Source: Comamonadaceae bacterium
Lineage (GTDB): Bacteria; Pseudomonadota; Gammaproteobacteria; Burkholderiales; Burkholderiaceae_C
Assembly (NCBI GenBank): GCA_013297875.1
Contig: JAAFIW010000006.1
Location: 171,684-235,683 of the forward strand
Direction of reading: 5' to 3'
DNA length: 64,000 nucleotides
Positions 50,090 through 59,451 of this stretch are shown here, piece after piece; the stretch's first letter is position 1; every line of letters starts with the position of its first letter. The notes below the pieces were generated by a model that saw only the letters and a program-made list of their open reading frames with translations, was not told where the DNA came from and ran no database searches. The translations under genes were made by a program, and so were the position numbers.

Positions 50090-50688
50090 GGTCTGAAGGC
50101 TTTGCAAACGGCTTCGTGTGTCTCGATATACGGCCCGCCGATCAAATCCACACAGTAAGGCACCGCAGCAAAAATCCCTGGTACACCTGTGACATGCGGT
50201 TTTGCATTGTCCGTAGGCAGACCCTCTAACGTTTGGGTGATCGCTCTAGGTTGACCGGGCAAGTTGATGACCAGGCATTTGTTCCGCACCACGGCGCTTT
50301 GGCGCGACAAAATGGCGGTGGGCACAAAGCGCAGGCTGATCTGGCGCATTTGTTCGCCAAAGCCAGGCATGACCTTGTGGGCGATGGCCAATGTGGCCTC
50401 GGGCGTCACATCGCGTAGCGCGGGGCCGGTGCCGCCGGTGGTGAGCACCAGCGCGCAGCCGGCCACGTCGGCCAGCTCGATCAGCGTGGCGCTGATGGTG
50501 GCCTGCTCGTCGGGGATCAGGCGGGCTTCAAACTCAATGGGGTTTTGGATGGCGCGGGAAAGCCACTCACGCAGCGCAGGCAGGCCCTGGTCTTCATACA
50601 CGCCGCTGCTGGCGCGGTCGCTGATGGAGACGATGCCAATCTTGATGGTGTCTAAATTAGTAGCGGGGGATGTCGTCAGGGTTGTCAT
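50077..50688 (-). CDS. mog: Molybdopterin adenylyltransferase Mog
   Basis: A 203-residue MoCF-fold enzyme that adenylylates molybdopterin before molybdenum insertion. Motifs: IKIGIVSISDRASSGVYEDQGLPAL, LVLTTGGTGPALRDVTPEATL, MPGFGEQMRQISL, LSRQSAVVRNKCLVINLPGQP and FAAVPYCVDLIGGPYIET. The start at 50688 lies within the 3' end of darP (32-nt overlap, other frame). The last residues (RPRAC) and the stop codon come from the terminal repeat of the adjacent MITE-like element, so the original C-terminus has been replaced or slightly cut; the core fold is complete. Confidence 0.92.
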   Translation of the reverse strand: MTTLTTSPATNLDTIKIGIVSISDRASSGVYEDQGLPALREWLSRAIQNPIEFEARLIPDEQATISATLIELADVAGCALVLTTGGTGPALRDVTPEATLAIAHKVMPGFGEQMRQISLRFVPTAILSRQSAVVRNKCLVINLPGQPRAITQTLEGLPTDNAKPHVTGVPGIFAAVPYCVDLIGGPYIETHEAVCKAFRPRAC

Positions 50689-51349
50689 CGTCAGGGCGCT
50701 CCGGTGGTTCGTTGTCCGCCGACTTTGCATCACGCGCCAGGTGCTCTTTGACCAGCTGAAAAATATCGCGGTACGAGCGGCTTTGGCGCGGTGCCAGGCC
50801 CAGGGACACCGAGGTTTTGTCGACAGGGTTGTCTTTGCGCGCCTGGCGTATCAGCGCGCGCAGTTGCTGGGCGTCGGTCTGCGGGTGTTCGGTCAGCCAG
50901 CGCTCCAGCTGGTCGTCGCTGGCAATCAGGCCGTCGCGCCACTGTTCGGCCTGGTGCAAGGCCAGAATCTCTTTGGCGCTGCCGTTGCGCTGCTCATCCA
51001 GCGCGGCGCGCACGGCGTCCAGCGCGGCCGGATCCAGCTGGCGCATCAGCTTGCCGACAAACTGCATCTGGCGGCGCTTGCCTTCAAAGTTGGTGATGCG
51101 TTTGGCCTCCTGAATAGCCTCGGCCAACTTTTCGGGCACGCCTTCGGTGAGCAGTCGCGCCATCAAATCGGCGCGCAAATCCATCAGGTCTTCGCCCAGT
51201 TTTTGCAGCTCGGTGCTCTCGCGTTTCAGATCGGTGCGGCTTTGCTCGTCGGTGCCTTTGAGCTCACGCTTGAGCTCCAGATCCATCTCGCTGCCTTCGG
51301 CAACGAACTGGCCGCGAACGTAGTAGCCTTTTTTAGGTTTTCGTGACAT
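50657..51349 (-). CDS. darP: Ribosome-associated protein DarP (YjgA, DUF615)
   Basis: A 230-residue 50S-assembly factor. It has the family start KPKKGYYVRGQFVAEGSEMDLELKRE and the helical core AIQEAKRITNFEGKRRQMQFVGKLMRQLD, then LRALIRQARKDN and SRSYRDIFQLVKEHL. DarP binds late 50S precursors at the peptidyl-transferase centre. It overlaps mog by 32 nt downstream and is divergent from pmbA, the usual neighbour of yjgA in proteobacteria. Confidence 0.93.
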   Translation of the reverse strand: MSRKPKKGYYVRGQFVAEGSEMDLELKRELKGTDEQSRTDLKRESTELQKLGEDLMDLRADLMARLLTEGVPEKLAEAIQEAKRITNFEGKRRQMQFVGKLMRQLDPAALDAVRAALDEQRNGSAKEILALHQAEQWRDGLIASDDQLERWLTEHPQTDAQQLRALIRQARKDNPVDKTSVSLGLAPRQSRSYRDIFQLVKEHLARDAKSADNEPPERPDDDNPDDIPRY

Positions 51350-51410
51350 GAATCAGGCTGCTGGCCGGGCTGGGCGAAATGTAGGGAAGGGTCGGTATCA
51401 TAGGTCGGCT

Positions 51411-52838
51411 ATGAACATTGCAACTTCTTCTCCTGCCCGCCTCAGCGGCGTCGGCACATCGGCATCGACTTCCACCCCCACTCACCAACCCGCCACCGGT
51501 TTTGCCTACAGCCGCGCGCAGTTTGAAGACTTGGTGGATCGGGCGTTGGCGCATGCCAAAAAACTCGGCGCATCCGATGCAGGCGCTGAAGCCTCCGAAG
51601 GCTGTGGCCTGAGCGTGTCGGCCCGCATGGGTCAGCTGGAAAACGTGGAGCGCAACCGCGACAAATCGCTGGGCGTGACGGTGTACATCGGTGCCCGCCG
51701 GGGCAACGCCAGCACCTCTGATTTTTCGCAGGCGGCGATTGAGCAAACGGTGCAGGCGGCCTACGACATTGCCCGCTTCACCGCCGAAGACCCGGTGGCC
51801 GGGTTGCCTGATGTGGACGACATTGCCCGCACCCAGCCTGAGCTGGATTTGTTCCACCCCTGGGCAATTACCAGCGAGCAGGCCGCCGCCATCGCACTGG
51901 AATGCGAAGCCGCAGCCATGTCTACCAGCAAGCGCATCACCAACAGCGAGGGTGCAGCCGTATCTGCCCAGCAAAGCCATTTTTTCAGCGCCCACACCCA
52001 CGGCTTTCGCGGCGGCTATGCCAGCTCGCGCCACAGCCTGTCGGTGGCACCGATTGCCGGCAAGGGCGCGGGCATGCAGCGCGACGCCTGGTACAGCTCG
52101 ATGCGCGATGCCGCCGATCTGGCCAGCCCTCACGCCGTGGGCCGCTACGCCGCCCAGCGTGCGCTCAGCCGCTTGAAGTCCCGCAAGATCGCCACCACCC
52201 AATGCCCGGTGTTGTTTGAGTCCACGCTCGCCACAGGCCTGCTGGGTGCCTATGTGCAAGCCACGAGCGGCGGCGCGCTGTACCGCAAAAGTACCTTTTT
52301 GCTCGACTGCCTGGGCAAAAAAGTCATGGCTCCGCACCTGAGTATTGCCGAAGACCCGCATGTGCTGCGCGGCAAGGGCAGCAGTCCGTTTGACGAAGAG
52401 GGCGTGACCACGAAGGCGCGCAAAGTTGTGAAAGCAGGCCGCGCGGAAGGCTATTTTTTAAGCAGCTACAGCGCCCGCAAACTGGGCATGAAAACCACCG
52501 GGAATGCTGGTGGATCGCACAACCTGACCTGGACCTCGCGCCTGACCCAGCCTGGCGACGACCTTCAGGAGATGCTGCGCAAACTGGGCACCGGCCTGTT
52601 CGTCATCGAGCTGATGGGCCAGGGCGTGAACCACGTGACAGGCGACTACTCACGCGGGGCCAGTGGCTTCTGGGTTGAAAACGGGCAAATCGCCTACCCG
52701 GTGCATGAAATCACCATTGCTGGCAATTTAAAAGACATGCTGCTGGGCATTGAAGCCGTGGGGGCCGACGTCTACAACTACGGGGCCAAGACGGTGGGTT
52801 CGGTGTTGGTGAACCGGATGAAGGTGGCAGGGAGTTAG
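51411..52838 (+). CDS. pmbA: Metalloprotease PmbA/TldE
   Basis: A 475-residue TldE-type subunit of the TldD/TldE zinc protease, which matures microcin B17 and degrades CcdA in E. coli. I start it at ATG 51411 because the family alignment begins near ATGFAYSRAQFEDLVDRAL. Motifs: DAGAEASEGCGLSVSARMG, ERNRDKSLGVTVYIGARRGNAST and a C-terminal ELMGQGVNHVTGDYSRGASGFWVENG with TIAGNLKDML. The catalytic HExxxH lies in TldD, not here, as expected for PmbA. The stop overlaps the convergent yqeY stop. Confidence 0.94.
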   Translation: MNIATSSPARLSGVGTSASTSTPTHQPATGFAYSRAQFEDLVDRALAHAKKLGASDAGAEASEGCGLSVSARMGQLENVERNRDKSLGVTVYIGARRGNASTSDFSQAAIEQTVQAAYDIARFTAEDPVAGLPDVDDIARTQPELDLFHPWAITSEQAAAIALECEAAAMSTSKRITNSEGAAVSAQQSHFFSAHTHGFRGGYASSRHSLSVAPIAGKGAGMQRDAWYSSMRDAADLASPHAVGRYAAQRALSRLKSRKIATTQCPVLFESTLATGLLGAYVQATSGGALYRKSTFLLDCLGKKVMAPHLSIAEDPHVLRGKGSSPFDEEGVTTKARKVVKAGRAEGYFLSSYSARKLGMKTTGNAGGSHNLTWTSRLTQPGDDLQEMLRKLGTGLFVIELMGQGVNHVTGDYSRGASGFWVENGQIAYPVHEITIAGNLKDMLLGIEAVGADVYNYGAKTVGSVLVNRMKVAGS

Positions 52839-53296
52839 CCGGCCAGCGCTGCCTTGACCGCGGCGCTGAGTTGGCCCATTTCGGCTTTGCCCGCTAGTTT
52901 GGCTTTCACCGCGCCCATCACCTTGCCCATGTCGCCGGGGCCCGCAACGCGACCCAATTCGGCACCCAACTCGGTCACGATAGCCCGCACTTCAACCGCC
53001 ACTTCGTCCGCTGACAAGCGCGCGGGCAAATAGGCCTGTAGCACCACAATTTCAGAGGCTTCCTTGTCAGCCAGCTCTTGCCGGTCGGCTTTCACAAAGG
53101 CTTCAATGCTGTCTTTGCGCTGCTTGATCAGCTTGTCCACGATTGCCACCACCGCGGCATCGTCCAGCACCACGCGCTCGTCGACTTCTTTTTGCTTGCA
53201 GGCTGCCAGCAGCAGGCGGATGGTGCCCAGGCGCTCGCTGTCTTTGGCGCGCATGGCGGTTTTCATGTCTTCGGTGATCTGGTCTTTGAGCGTCAT
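52835..53296 (-). CDS. yqeY: GatB/YqeY domain protein
   Basis: A 153-residue YqeY protein with the tail domain of GatB (TLKDQITEDMKTAMRAKDSERLGTIRLLLAACKQKEVD, in parts; VLQAYLPARLSADEV; MGKVMGAVKAKLAGKAEMGQLSAAVKAAL). It may bind tRNA. It lies downstream of rpsU, as is common in betaproteobacteria, with a terminator between them. Confidence 0.93.
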   Translation of the reverse strand: MTLKDQITEDMKTAMRAKDSERLGTIRLLLAACKQKEVDERVVLDDAAVVAIVDKLIKQRKDSIEAFVKADRQELADKEASEIVVLQAYLPARLSADEVAVEVRAIVTELGAELGRVAGPGDMGKVMGAVKAKLAGKAEMGQLSAAVKAALAG

Positions 53297-53327
53297 GGTG
53301 GGCTTTCAACAAGGTAAAACAACAATG

Positions 53328-53363
53328 AAAAAAGCCTGCTTGGGTGTCCCACAGCAGGCTTTT
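53328..53363 (-). terminator. Rho-independent terminator after rpsU
   Basis: Stem AGCAGGC / GCCTGCT with A/T tails (AAAAGCCTGCT at 53330-53340 and AGCAGGCTTTT at 53353-53363). On the minus strand the hairpin ends in TTTTTT. It lies between rpsU and yqeY and may be a partial terminator if yqeY is read through. Confidence 0.8.
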
Positions 53364-53388
53364 GTTCAGATGCCGCAAGGGCGGAAAA

Positions 53389-53601
53389 TCAATACAGCTT
53401 TTTGGGCAATTGCATGGAGCGAACACGCTTGTAGTGACGCTTGACGGCAGCAGCCTTCTTGCGCTTGCGCTCGGCAGTGGGCTTTTCATAAAACTCGCGG
53501 GCGCGCAAGTCGGTCAACAGACCCAGCTTTTCAATGGTGCGCTTGAAGCGGCGCAGCGCCACGTCAAAGGGTTCGTTTTCTTTCAGGCGGACAGTGGTCA
53601 T
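53389..53601 (-). CDS. rpsU: 30S ribosomal protein S21
   Basis: A 70-residue S21: [40 protein letters not shown] and a basic C-terminus. The start at 53601 is fixed by family length; longer upstream frames are not coding. It is likely transcribed from a promoter near 53710. Confidence 0.97.
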   Translation of the reverse strand: MTTVRLKENEPFDVALRRFKRTIEKLGLLTDLRAREFYEKPTAERKRKKAAAVKRHYKRVRSMQLPKKLY

Positions 53602-53707
53602 GAATAAAGAAATTTTCCAAAAATGTGCCCTGGGAAGATCGAAGCCCTGGGCGGGTTCCCCAACACAGATGAAGTGTGGCTGTTGGGGTAGGCCAAAATA
53701 GCCCAGC

Positions 53708-53713
53708 ATTATA
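53708..53713 (-). promoter_or_regulatory. Candidate -10 box for rpsU
   Basis: Perfect TATAAT on the minus strand, about 107 nt before rpsU, overlapping the end of the lipoprotein gene. No good -35 at standard spacing. Confidence 0.35.
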
Positions 53714-53719
53714 GCGCGG

Positions 53720-55540
53720 TCAACGGTAGCTGGTAGCCCACACCCCTGTGCGCCCGCCGCCCAGGCTTTGTTGCCACAGTACGGTCGCGTTGCCGTTGGT
53801 GTCAAAACTGGGAATGGCCAGGCCCAGCATGCCAGCAGATGTCGTGTCCAGTCGGGTGGCGGTAGCCCAGCCGGCCGATGAATTGAAACGGTTGGCCCAC
53901 ACCCTGGACGTGGTGACTGTTCCTTGGGCGGAGTAGAACTGCTGGGTCCACACTGCAACGGCATTGCCAGCCGCATCAATACCCACGCCACTCAGCACGG
54001 AATCGCCGCTCAAATCGCTTTCGATGCGTTGCACAGGGCCCCAGCCTGTGGCAGGTACGAAGCGCTGGGCAACCAGGTGGTAGCGACCTTCTCGAAACCG
54101 GCTGGAGGTGCTGGTTGAATCAAGCAGTGGGTACACCGCGATCAGGTTGCCAGCGGCGTCGCGCACCGTGATGCCGCGCGACATCGGGTCCGGCACGGTG
54201 TTGTCACGCAAAAATGAGCTGGTTTGCCATGGCGTACCGGCTGTGTAACGGTAGGCTATGGTGAAAGCGTTGGCCTGGCCGACTCGCCAGTTGATGCCAG
54301 CACCACCAACGTTGTCCAAATTGATTTGTGGCCGCGACACGTCTGCCACCGAACCTTGGCTGTCAAATCCGCTGGTGAAAGTTGCTGTGTTCCAGGCCGG
54401 CACGGTGGTTCCTGCGGCCGGCGTGGTCTCAAAACGATTGACCATCAGGTAGCGATCCAGCCCGAAGCCGTTGTTGTTGGCCACACGGTTTTCCCAGGCC
54501 ACGATGGCGGTACCTCGGGCGTCTACCGCGATATTGGGGTTGGATGCATCCCAGGGGCCAGGATCACTCACCGTTGTGGCCGTTCCCCAGCCGCTGGACG
54601 GGGTGTAGCGCGCACCCCATATCGCAAACCGGTTGTTATTGGTCGCAACAGCTCGCGGCCAAACCACGAAGGCGTTTCCGCTGCCATCAATCACGCTGGT
54701 TGAATAGCGGTAGCCATTGGCGTCCGGTGCCTGGTTTCCGCCGTTTTCTCTCACAAAATGCCCGCCGACCAGGTATTCGCTGAACTCGTTGGGTGCCCAA
54801 CCCGTGCTGGGTCGAAAACGCTTGACCCAAACGCGGGAGGAGCCGTCGGCAATTTGCTGGTTGCCCACCAGGGTGGCGTTGCCCGCAGCGTCAACGGCCA
54901 ATTGGTCAAAGCGCAGATTGCCCAGCACGTCGTTGTCCAGCAGTGTGGCTGCATCCCAACCCGTGCCTTTGACAAAACGGCGCGCCCAAATACCCACGCG
55001 CGCTGAATCGGTCTGTATCCATGCCGCAATGGCGTTTCCGTTGCCATCCATGGCAACTTGCGGCCCGCTGATCGCGTCGTTAACAAACAGACCCGCGCCC
55101 GTGCCGTTCGCACTGATGAACTCCGGAGCGGTCCAGTTTTTGGCGGACGGCACCGGTGTAGGAGCTGGGGCGGGGGCTGGCGACGGGGTTGGTGCTGGAG
55201 AGGGTGCCGGTGCTGGGGTGGGCGCTGGAGCTGGCGTTGGAGCAGGAGTCGGAGCGGGAGCAGGCGTGGGGCCGGGAGAGGGTACTGGGGTCGGCGCGGG
55301 TGTCGGGCCAGGAGCGGGCGCTGGAGAAGGCGTCGGTGCGGTAGGTGGTGCGGGTATCGGTGCTGTGGGTGCCGGGCTGGGTGGGGGTATCGAAACAGGT
55401 GATGATGCGGGCGGCGCAGCCAGTGGCGCGACACCGGCATCGCTGCTGCCGCCGCCACAGGCACCGAGCACCAGACAGGCGCTGAACAAAATGCCCAGGC
55501 AGGCCACACGTTTGGCTGTACTGGGGAGCAATTGCTTCAT
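53720..55540 (-). CDS. Lipoprotein with long Pro-rich spacer and beta-propeller-like repeats
   Basis: A 606-residue outer-membrane lipoprotein candidate. A signal peptide runs to LVLGAC (Cys near residue 27). Residues ~45-135 are a Pro/Ala/Thr/Ser spacer of PAPTPAP-like units, a flexible stalk. The rest has repeated segments of the form (D)xxGNAxxxWxQ...(V/I)WAxRF, e.g. [64 protein letters not shown] and [13 protein letters not shown]. These suggest a seven-bladed or similar propeller. Function unknown. Monocistronic. Confidence 0.72.
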   Translation of the reverse strand: MKQLLPSTAKRVACLGILFSACLVLGACGGGSSDAGVAPLAAPPASSPVSIPPPSPAPTAPIPAPPTAPTPSPAPAPGPTPAPTPVPSPGPTPAPAPTPAPTPAPAPTPAPAPSPAPTPSPAPAPAPTPVPSAKNWTAPEFISANGTGAGLFVNDAISGPQVAMDGNGNAIAAWIQTDSARVGIWARRFVKGTGWDAATLLDNDVLGNLRFDQLAVDAAGNATLVGNQQIADGSSRVWVKRFRPSTGWAPNEFSEYLVGGHFVRENGGNQAPDANGYRYSTSVIDGSGNAFVVWPRAVATNNNRFAIWGARYTPSSGWGTATTVSDPGPWDASNPNIAVDARGTAIVAWENRVANNNGFGLDRYLMVNRFETTPAAGTTVPAWNTATFTSGFDSQGSVADVSRPQINLDNVGGAGINWRVGQANAFTIAYRYTAGTPWQTSSFLRDNTVPDPMSRGITVRDAAGNLIAVYPLLDSTSTSSRFREGRYHLVAQRFVPATGWGPVQRIESDLSGDSVLSGVGIDAAGNAVAVWTQQFYSAQGTVTTSRVWANRFNSSAGWATATRLDTTSAGMLGLAIPSFDTNGNATVLWQQSLGGGRTGVWATSYR

Positions 55541-55581
55541 GGAATGATCCTTTTTGAACAAAATCGCAGGCGGGTGCAACC

Positions 55582-55617
55582 GGGACAGGCACAACCAGCT
55601 ATATTTTTTGTAGCCGA
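55582..55617. repeat. Partial GCTCAAGCAGCTAT-family repeat
   Basis: aaccagctatattttttgtagcc: only the stem half is kept, upstream of the Pro-rich lipoprotein gene. Confidence 0.5.
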
Positions 55618-55733
55618 CAATCACCGATTGTGACGGGTTGACCAGCTGAAAATGCGGATTTCAGGCAAGTACCGAGCCTTGGGTTGAGAAAAATCTGACA
55701 CCCACCCTATCCTGTAACCAGACCGATGTTTAC

Positions 55734-56537
55734 ATGGCCTTGATTGTTTTTTCCCACGGCAACAGTTTTGCTGCGCCGGTGTACAACCAGCTCTTCAAAA
55801 GCCTGCGTGCGCGCCATTTCAGCGTGAAAGCAGTCAACAAGTTCGGGCACGACCCGCAGTACCCAGTCACCGACAACTGGCCGCATCTGGTTCGCCAATT
55901 GGCCGACTTTGCAAAGCATGAGGTGGCCAAGGCTGGTATGCCCGCTTATCTTGTGGGCCATTCCTTGGGTGGCTTTTTAAGCCTGATGTGTGCAGCCCGA
56001 CATCGAGAGCTGGTGCGTGGCGTGGTCTTACTGGATGCGCCGCTCCTGGGCGGCTGGCGTGCCAAGACTTTGGGTGTGATCAAAAGCACGCGCCTGGTCG
56101 GCAGCGTTTCACCCGCCAGCGTGAGCCGCAAGCGCAAAAACCGCTGGCCCAGTGTCCAGGCTGCGCTGGAACACTTTCAGCACAAGCGCGCATTTGCCAG
56201 ATGGGATCCGCAGGTGCTGGCCGACTACATTGCGCACGGCACCCATGACGAAGACGGTGGGCGGGTGCTGAGTTTTGATCGCGAGATCGAAACCCTCATC
56301 TACAACACCCTGCCCGACAACCTGGATCGCCTGCTGCGACGTCACCCCTTGCAATGTCCGGTGGCATTCATTGGCGGTGAGCAGTCGGCAGAGATGAAGA
56401 CGGTCAGCATGCAGATGACCGAAAAAGTCGCCCGTGGCCGCATCAGCATGCTGCCGGGCACCCATTTGTTTCCGATGGAGCGGCCTTCAGAAACAGCGGC
56501 TGCCATAGAAGCCGCGATCAAGGGGTTTGCAAGCTGA
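55734..56537 (+). CDS. Alpha/beta hydrolase
   Basis: A 267-residue hydrolase. The oxyanion side is LIVFSHGNSFAAPVYNQLFKSL, the nucleophile elbow is YLVGHSLGGFLSL (Ser near residue 80), and the end has LPGTHLFPMERPSETA with a likely catalytic His. Close relatives are annotated only as alpha/beta hydrolases; an esterase or lipase-like role is plausible. Convergent with uppP (3 nt between stops). Confidence 0.88.
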   Translation: MALIVFSHGNSFAAPVYNQLFKSLRARHFSVKAVNKFGHDPQYPVTDNWPHLVRQLADFAKHEVAKAGMPAYLVGHSLGGFLSLMCAARHRELVRGVVLLDAPLLGGWRAKTLGVIKSTRLVGSVSPASVSRKRKNRWPSVQAALEHFQHKRAFARWDPQVLADYIAHGTHDEDGGRVLSFDREIETLIYNTLPDNLDRLLRRHPLQCPVAFIGGEQSAEMKTVSMQMTEKVARGRISMLPGTHLFPMERPSETAAAIEAAIKGFAS

Positions 56538-56540
56538 TCT

Positions 56541-57365
56541 TCAAGCCGCCCACTTGACCACGCCGGTATAGGCTGTGCCCAGTACCACCAGCCCAAACAC
56601 AATGCGGTACCAGGCAAACGGCACAAAGCTGTGGGTGGCGATGTAGCGCAGCAGCCAGCGTATGCACAGCCAGGCACTGATGAACGAGAACAACAAACCA
56701 ACGCCGAACATCGGAATGTCACTTGCCGACAGCAACCCGCGCTCTTTGTACAGGCTATAAACACCAGCACCAATCAGCGTAGGAATGGCCAGATAGAACG
56801 AAAAATCTGTCGCGGCTTTGCGACTGAGGCCCAGCAACATGCCGCCGATGATGGTGGCACCACTGCGGCTGGTGCCCGGAATCATCGCCAGACATTGGAC
56901 TAAGCCCACTTTCATGGCATCCAGCGGGCTCATCTCGTCGACCGAGTGGATGCGCGCCTGCGATTGGGGGCGCTTTTCAGCCCACAAAATGATGAACCCA
57001 CCGACGATGAAGGCCGTGGCTACGACGACGGGGGTGAAGAGATGGGCCTTGATGGCTTTGCCCACCAACAGCCCCAATATCACGGCCGGTACAAAGGCTA
57101 TGAACACATTTAGGGCAAAACGCTGAGCCTGCTGCTCACTGGGCAGGGCGACCAAGGTACTGCGGATTTTTTGCCAGTAAACAATGATGACCGCCAGGAT
57201 GGCACCCGTTTGAATGGCGATGTCAAACACCTTGCCCTTGGCATCGTCCAGGCCGAGCAGGGCACCCGCCAGAATCAGATGCCCGGTGCTGGAGACGGGC
57301 AAAAACTCGGTCAGGCCCTCGACGATGCCCATGATGGCGGCTTTGATGAGCAGGGTGATGTCCAT
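56541..57365 (-). CDS. uppP: Undecaprenyl-diphosphate phosphatase UppP (BacA)
   Basis: A 274-residue membrane phosphatase that recycles the C55 lipid carrier for cell-wall synthesis and gives bacitracin resistance. Motifs: [22 protein letters not shown] (residues 14-35) and [21 protein letters not shown]. About eight transmembrane helices. Typical length. Confidence 0.95.
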   Translation of the reverse strand: MDITLLIKAAIMGIVEGLTEFLPVSSTGHLILAGALLGLDDAKGKVFDIAIQTGAILAVIIVYWQKIRSTLVALPSEQQAQRFALNVFIAFVPAVILGLLVGKAIKAHLFTPVVVATAFIVGGFIILWAEKRPQSQARIHSVDEMSPLDAMKVGLVQCLAMIPGTSRSGATIIGGMLLGLSRKAATDFSFYLAIPTLIGAGVYSLYKERGLLSASDIPMFGVGLLFSFISAWLCIRWLLRYIATHSFVPFAWYRIVFGLVVLGTAYTGVVKWAA

Positions 57366-57381
57366 GGTGAAGTCCGATAAG

Positions 57382-57870
57382 TTAGAGGGATGCAGCTAGC
57401 AGATTGGTAAGGGCTGTGCCCGAGCTGTCTCGGTACACATCAAAGTCTCGGTTAATCGACAAGATTTGTTTGATTTGCAGTCGTGCGGCCGCCTCGGCGA
57501 CCGAAGCATCTGCCAAGTCAAACGGCAGATCGGCAAAACGCGCGCTGATGCCCAGCACCGTGTCCAGCGACAGCGGGGTCGGCAGGTCGAAATTGATACC
57601 ACCGCGCTGCGCCCAACGCAAAAAATCGAGGGCGACTTCGTTGTGTCTGCGTCTGGCCAGCAGTGCGCAAACCTCGGTGGCAACCGGCCAGGTGGTCATC
57701 AGGCGCGCCTGCTCGTTGGTTTGTAGCCAACGCTGCACGGGGAGGTTCCAGTGGTCGCTCGGGCTGAACAAGGCGATCAGCGGACCGCTGTCCACCAGCA
57801 CCCAGCCCGAGACGGGCTTGGACTTGAGTGCGGACGACAAACGCGAGGGCGCTTTGCGAGCGTCAGTCAC
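57382..57870 (-). CDS. PIN-domain toxin (VapC-like ribonuclease)
   Basis: A 162-residue PIN protein. Acidic residues of the active site can be seen: [14 protein letters not shown] (first Asp), [16 protein letters not shown] (Glu), [15 protein letters not shown] (Asp) and [13 protein letters not shown] (Asp). It would cleave RNA when not bound by the antitoxin at 57863, whose 3' end overlaps its start by 8 nt. The first ~20 residues are a basic extension, unusual for VapC. Confidence 0.85.
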   Translation of the reverse strand: MTDARKAPSRLSSALKSKPVSGWVLVDSGPLIALFSPSDHWNLPVQRWLQTNEQARLMTTWPVATEVCALLARRRHNEVALDFLRWAQRGGINFDLPTPLSLDTVLGISARFADLPFDLADASVAEAAARLQIKQILSINRDFDVYRDSSGTALTNLLAASL

Positions 57871-58159
57871 GCCGGGCTTTCGCCGCAGGCGCTGCTGATC
57901 TGCGGGCGTGCTTGTCAGCCCAGATCTCTTGCAGATAGTCCTTGCGGCGCTCGGCCAGGTCAGGCGGGCCAGGCAGATCGGGCATGCGGTTGAACAGGTC
58001 TTGCCCCAGTGACCAGGCAGACGGTTGCTGGGCGGGCGGCGTCATCAAGTAGGCGGTCAAGGCTTCACGAATCAGTTCGCTGATGGGGCGGCCTACCGCT
58101 GTGCTGCGTTGGCGCAGGCTTTGCTCTAACAACGAAGGGAGTTTGACGGTGGTGGTCAT
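57863..58159 (-). CDS. Ribbon-helix-helix (CopG-like) antitoxin
   Basis: A 98-residue protein. The N-terminal ribbon-helix-helix (TTTVKLPSLLEQSLRQRS, PISELIREALTAYL) binds DNA; the C-terminal part (LFNRMPDLPGPPDLAERRKDY) would wrap the toxin. The gene precedes the PIN gene with an 8-nt overlap, the usual antitoxin-first order. A perfect inverted repeat 14 nt upstream is its likely operator. Confidence 0.87.
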   Translation of the reverse strand: MTTTVKLPSLLEQSLRQRSTAVGRPISELIREALTAYLMTPPAQQPSAWSLGQDLFNRMPDLPGPPDLAERRKDYLQEIWADKHARRSAAPAAKARRD

Positions 58160-58173
58160 GGCGGCTCCAAGGA

Positions 58174-58194
58174 GGTAATACCAATATTATTACC
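58174..58194 (-). promoter_or_regulatory. Candidate operator of the toxin-antitoxin operon
   Basis: GGTAATA-N7-TATTACC, a perfect 7-bp inverted repeat with an AT-rich centre (ccaatat), 14 nt before the antitoxin start. Typical for ribbon-helix-helix autorepression. Confidence 0.6.
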
Positions 58195-58218
58195 CAGGCC
58201 TTTGAGCCGCTGAATGAA

Positions 58219-59451
58219 TTACTCGTAGCGCAAGGCCTGAATCGGCAGCAATTTCGACGCTCGGCGCGCTGGATAAAACCCGAAAAACACGCCCACAAAC
58301 GCCGAGAACCCCGCCGACAACACGATGGAAGAAGCAGTCATGCTCACTTGCCAGCCCGCAAAGTAACCCACCGCCCAGGTGGCCGCGCCGCCCAGCAGCA
58401 CGCCGATCGCGCCGCCAATCAGGCTGAGCGTGACGGCTTCAATCAAGAACTGCGTCAGGATGTCCCGCCCCCGCGCGCCCACCGCCATGCGCAGGCCGAT
58501 CTCGCGGGTGCGCTCGGTCACGCTGACCAACATGATGTTCATGATGCCGATGCCGCCAATGATCAGGCTGATGCCGGCCACGGCGGCCAGCAGCAAAGTC
58601 ATGATGCGGCTCGATGCTTCCTGGGCCTGCAATATTTCGGTGAGGTTGCGAATGGAAAACGGCTCGTCGGCCCCCGGTTGCACCTTCAGGCGCTGGCGCA
58701 GCAGCTCTTTGATGTTGTCTTCTGCGGCCTTCATGCTCTGGCCTTCGCGCACCTTCACACTGACCGAGCCGATGCGCTTGAGCTTGCCGCCAGTGCCGCC
58801 CTGGATGCGGTTGCGGTAGGTGGACAGGGGCACGATCACAATGTCGTCTTGATCCTGGCCTTGCGAGTTCTGGCCTTTTTTGTCGAGTAGGCCGATGACT
58901 GTGACCGGGATTTTTTTCACGCGGATCACCTGGTCCAGCGGATCTGCATCGCCAAACAGCTGCTGCGCCACTGTCTGGCCAATGATGGCTACCTTGGCCG
59001 AGCCTTGCAGCTCGGCCGCCTCAAAGCCCCGGCCAGTGGCCAGCGGCCATTCGCGGGCTTCCAGGTAGTCGTTGGTGGTGCCAAAAATCGTGGTGCTCCA
59101 GTTGGTGTTGCCCACCACCACCTGCGCGCCGGTGCGCATGCTGGGCGCGGCCACCTGCACCTCGGGCACCTCTTTGGCAATGGCCAGCGCGTCTTCTTCG
59201 GTCAGTGCCTGGCCGGTTTGCGCACCCAGGCGCACCCCACCCGCGGTGATGCCGCCGGGCAGCACCAACATGATGTTGGAGCCCAGGCCTTTCATCTGCT
59301 CCTGCACCCGGTCGGTGGCACCTTTGCCCACCGCAATCATGGTGATCACGGCGGCGACGCCGATGATGATGCCCAGCATGGTGAGGATGCTGCGCAGGGT
59401 GTTGGCGGCCAGGGAACGCAGGGCGCTTCGGAGGGCGGCGAAGAAGTTCAT
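58219..59451 (-). CDS. MacB-like ABC transporter permease
   Basis: A 410-residue permease of the MacB/FtsX class: an N-terminal helix (TLRSILTMLGIIIGVAAVITMIAVG, in parts), a large MacB_PCD periplasmic domain, and three C-terminal helices with IGGIGIMNIMLVSVTERTREIG and MAVGARGRDILTQFLIEA. It ends FYPARRASKLLPIQALRYE. Here the ATPase is a separate protein (59448-60260), unlike the fused E. coli MacB. The 4-nt ATGA overlap with the ATPase gene shows coupling. Substrate could be a peptide, a macrolide or a siderophore. Confidence 0.9.
   Translation of the reverse strand: MNFFAALRSALRSLAANTLRSILTMLGIIIGVAAVITMIAVGKGATDRVQEQMKGLGSNIMLVLPGGITAGGVRLGAQTGQALTEEDALAIAKEVPEVQVAAPSMRTGAQVVVGNTNWSTTIFGTTNDYLEAREWPLATGRGFEAAELQGSAKVAIIGQTVAQQLFGDADPLDQVIRVKKIPVTVIGLLDKKGQNSQGQDQDDIVIVPLSTYRNRIQGGTGGKLKRIGSVSVKVREGQSMKAAEDNIKELLRQRLKVQPGADEPFSIRNLTEILQAQEASSRIMTLLLAAVAGISLIIGGIGIMNIMLVSVTERTREIGLRMAVGARGRDILTQFLIEAVTLSLIGGAIGVLLGGAATWAVGYFAGWQVSMTASSIVLSAGFSAFVGVFFGFYPARRASKLLPIQALRYE

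Noticed and set aside
55140..55410. Tandem-repeat DNA that could suggest a CRISPR or satellite
   Set aside because: It encodes the [11 protein letters not shown] stalk of a lipoprotein in frame; units are irregular and there are no spacers.
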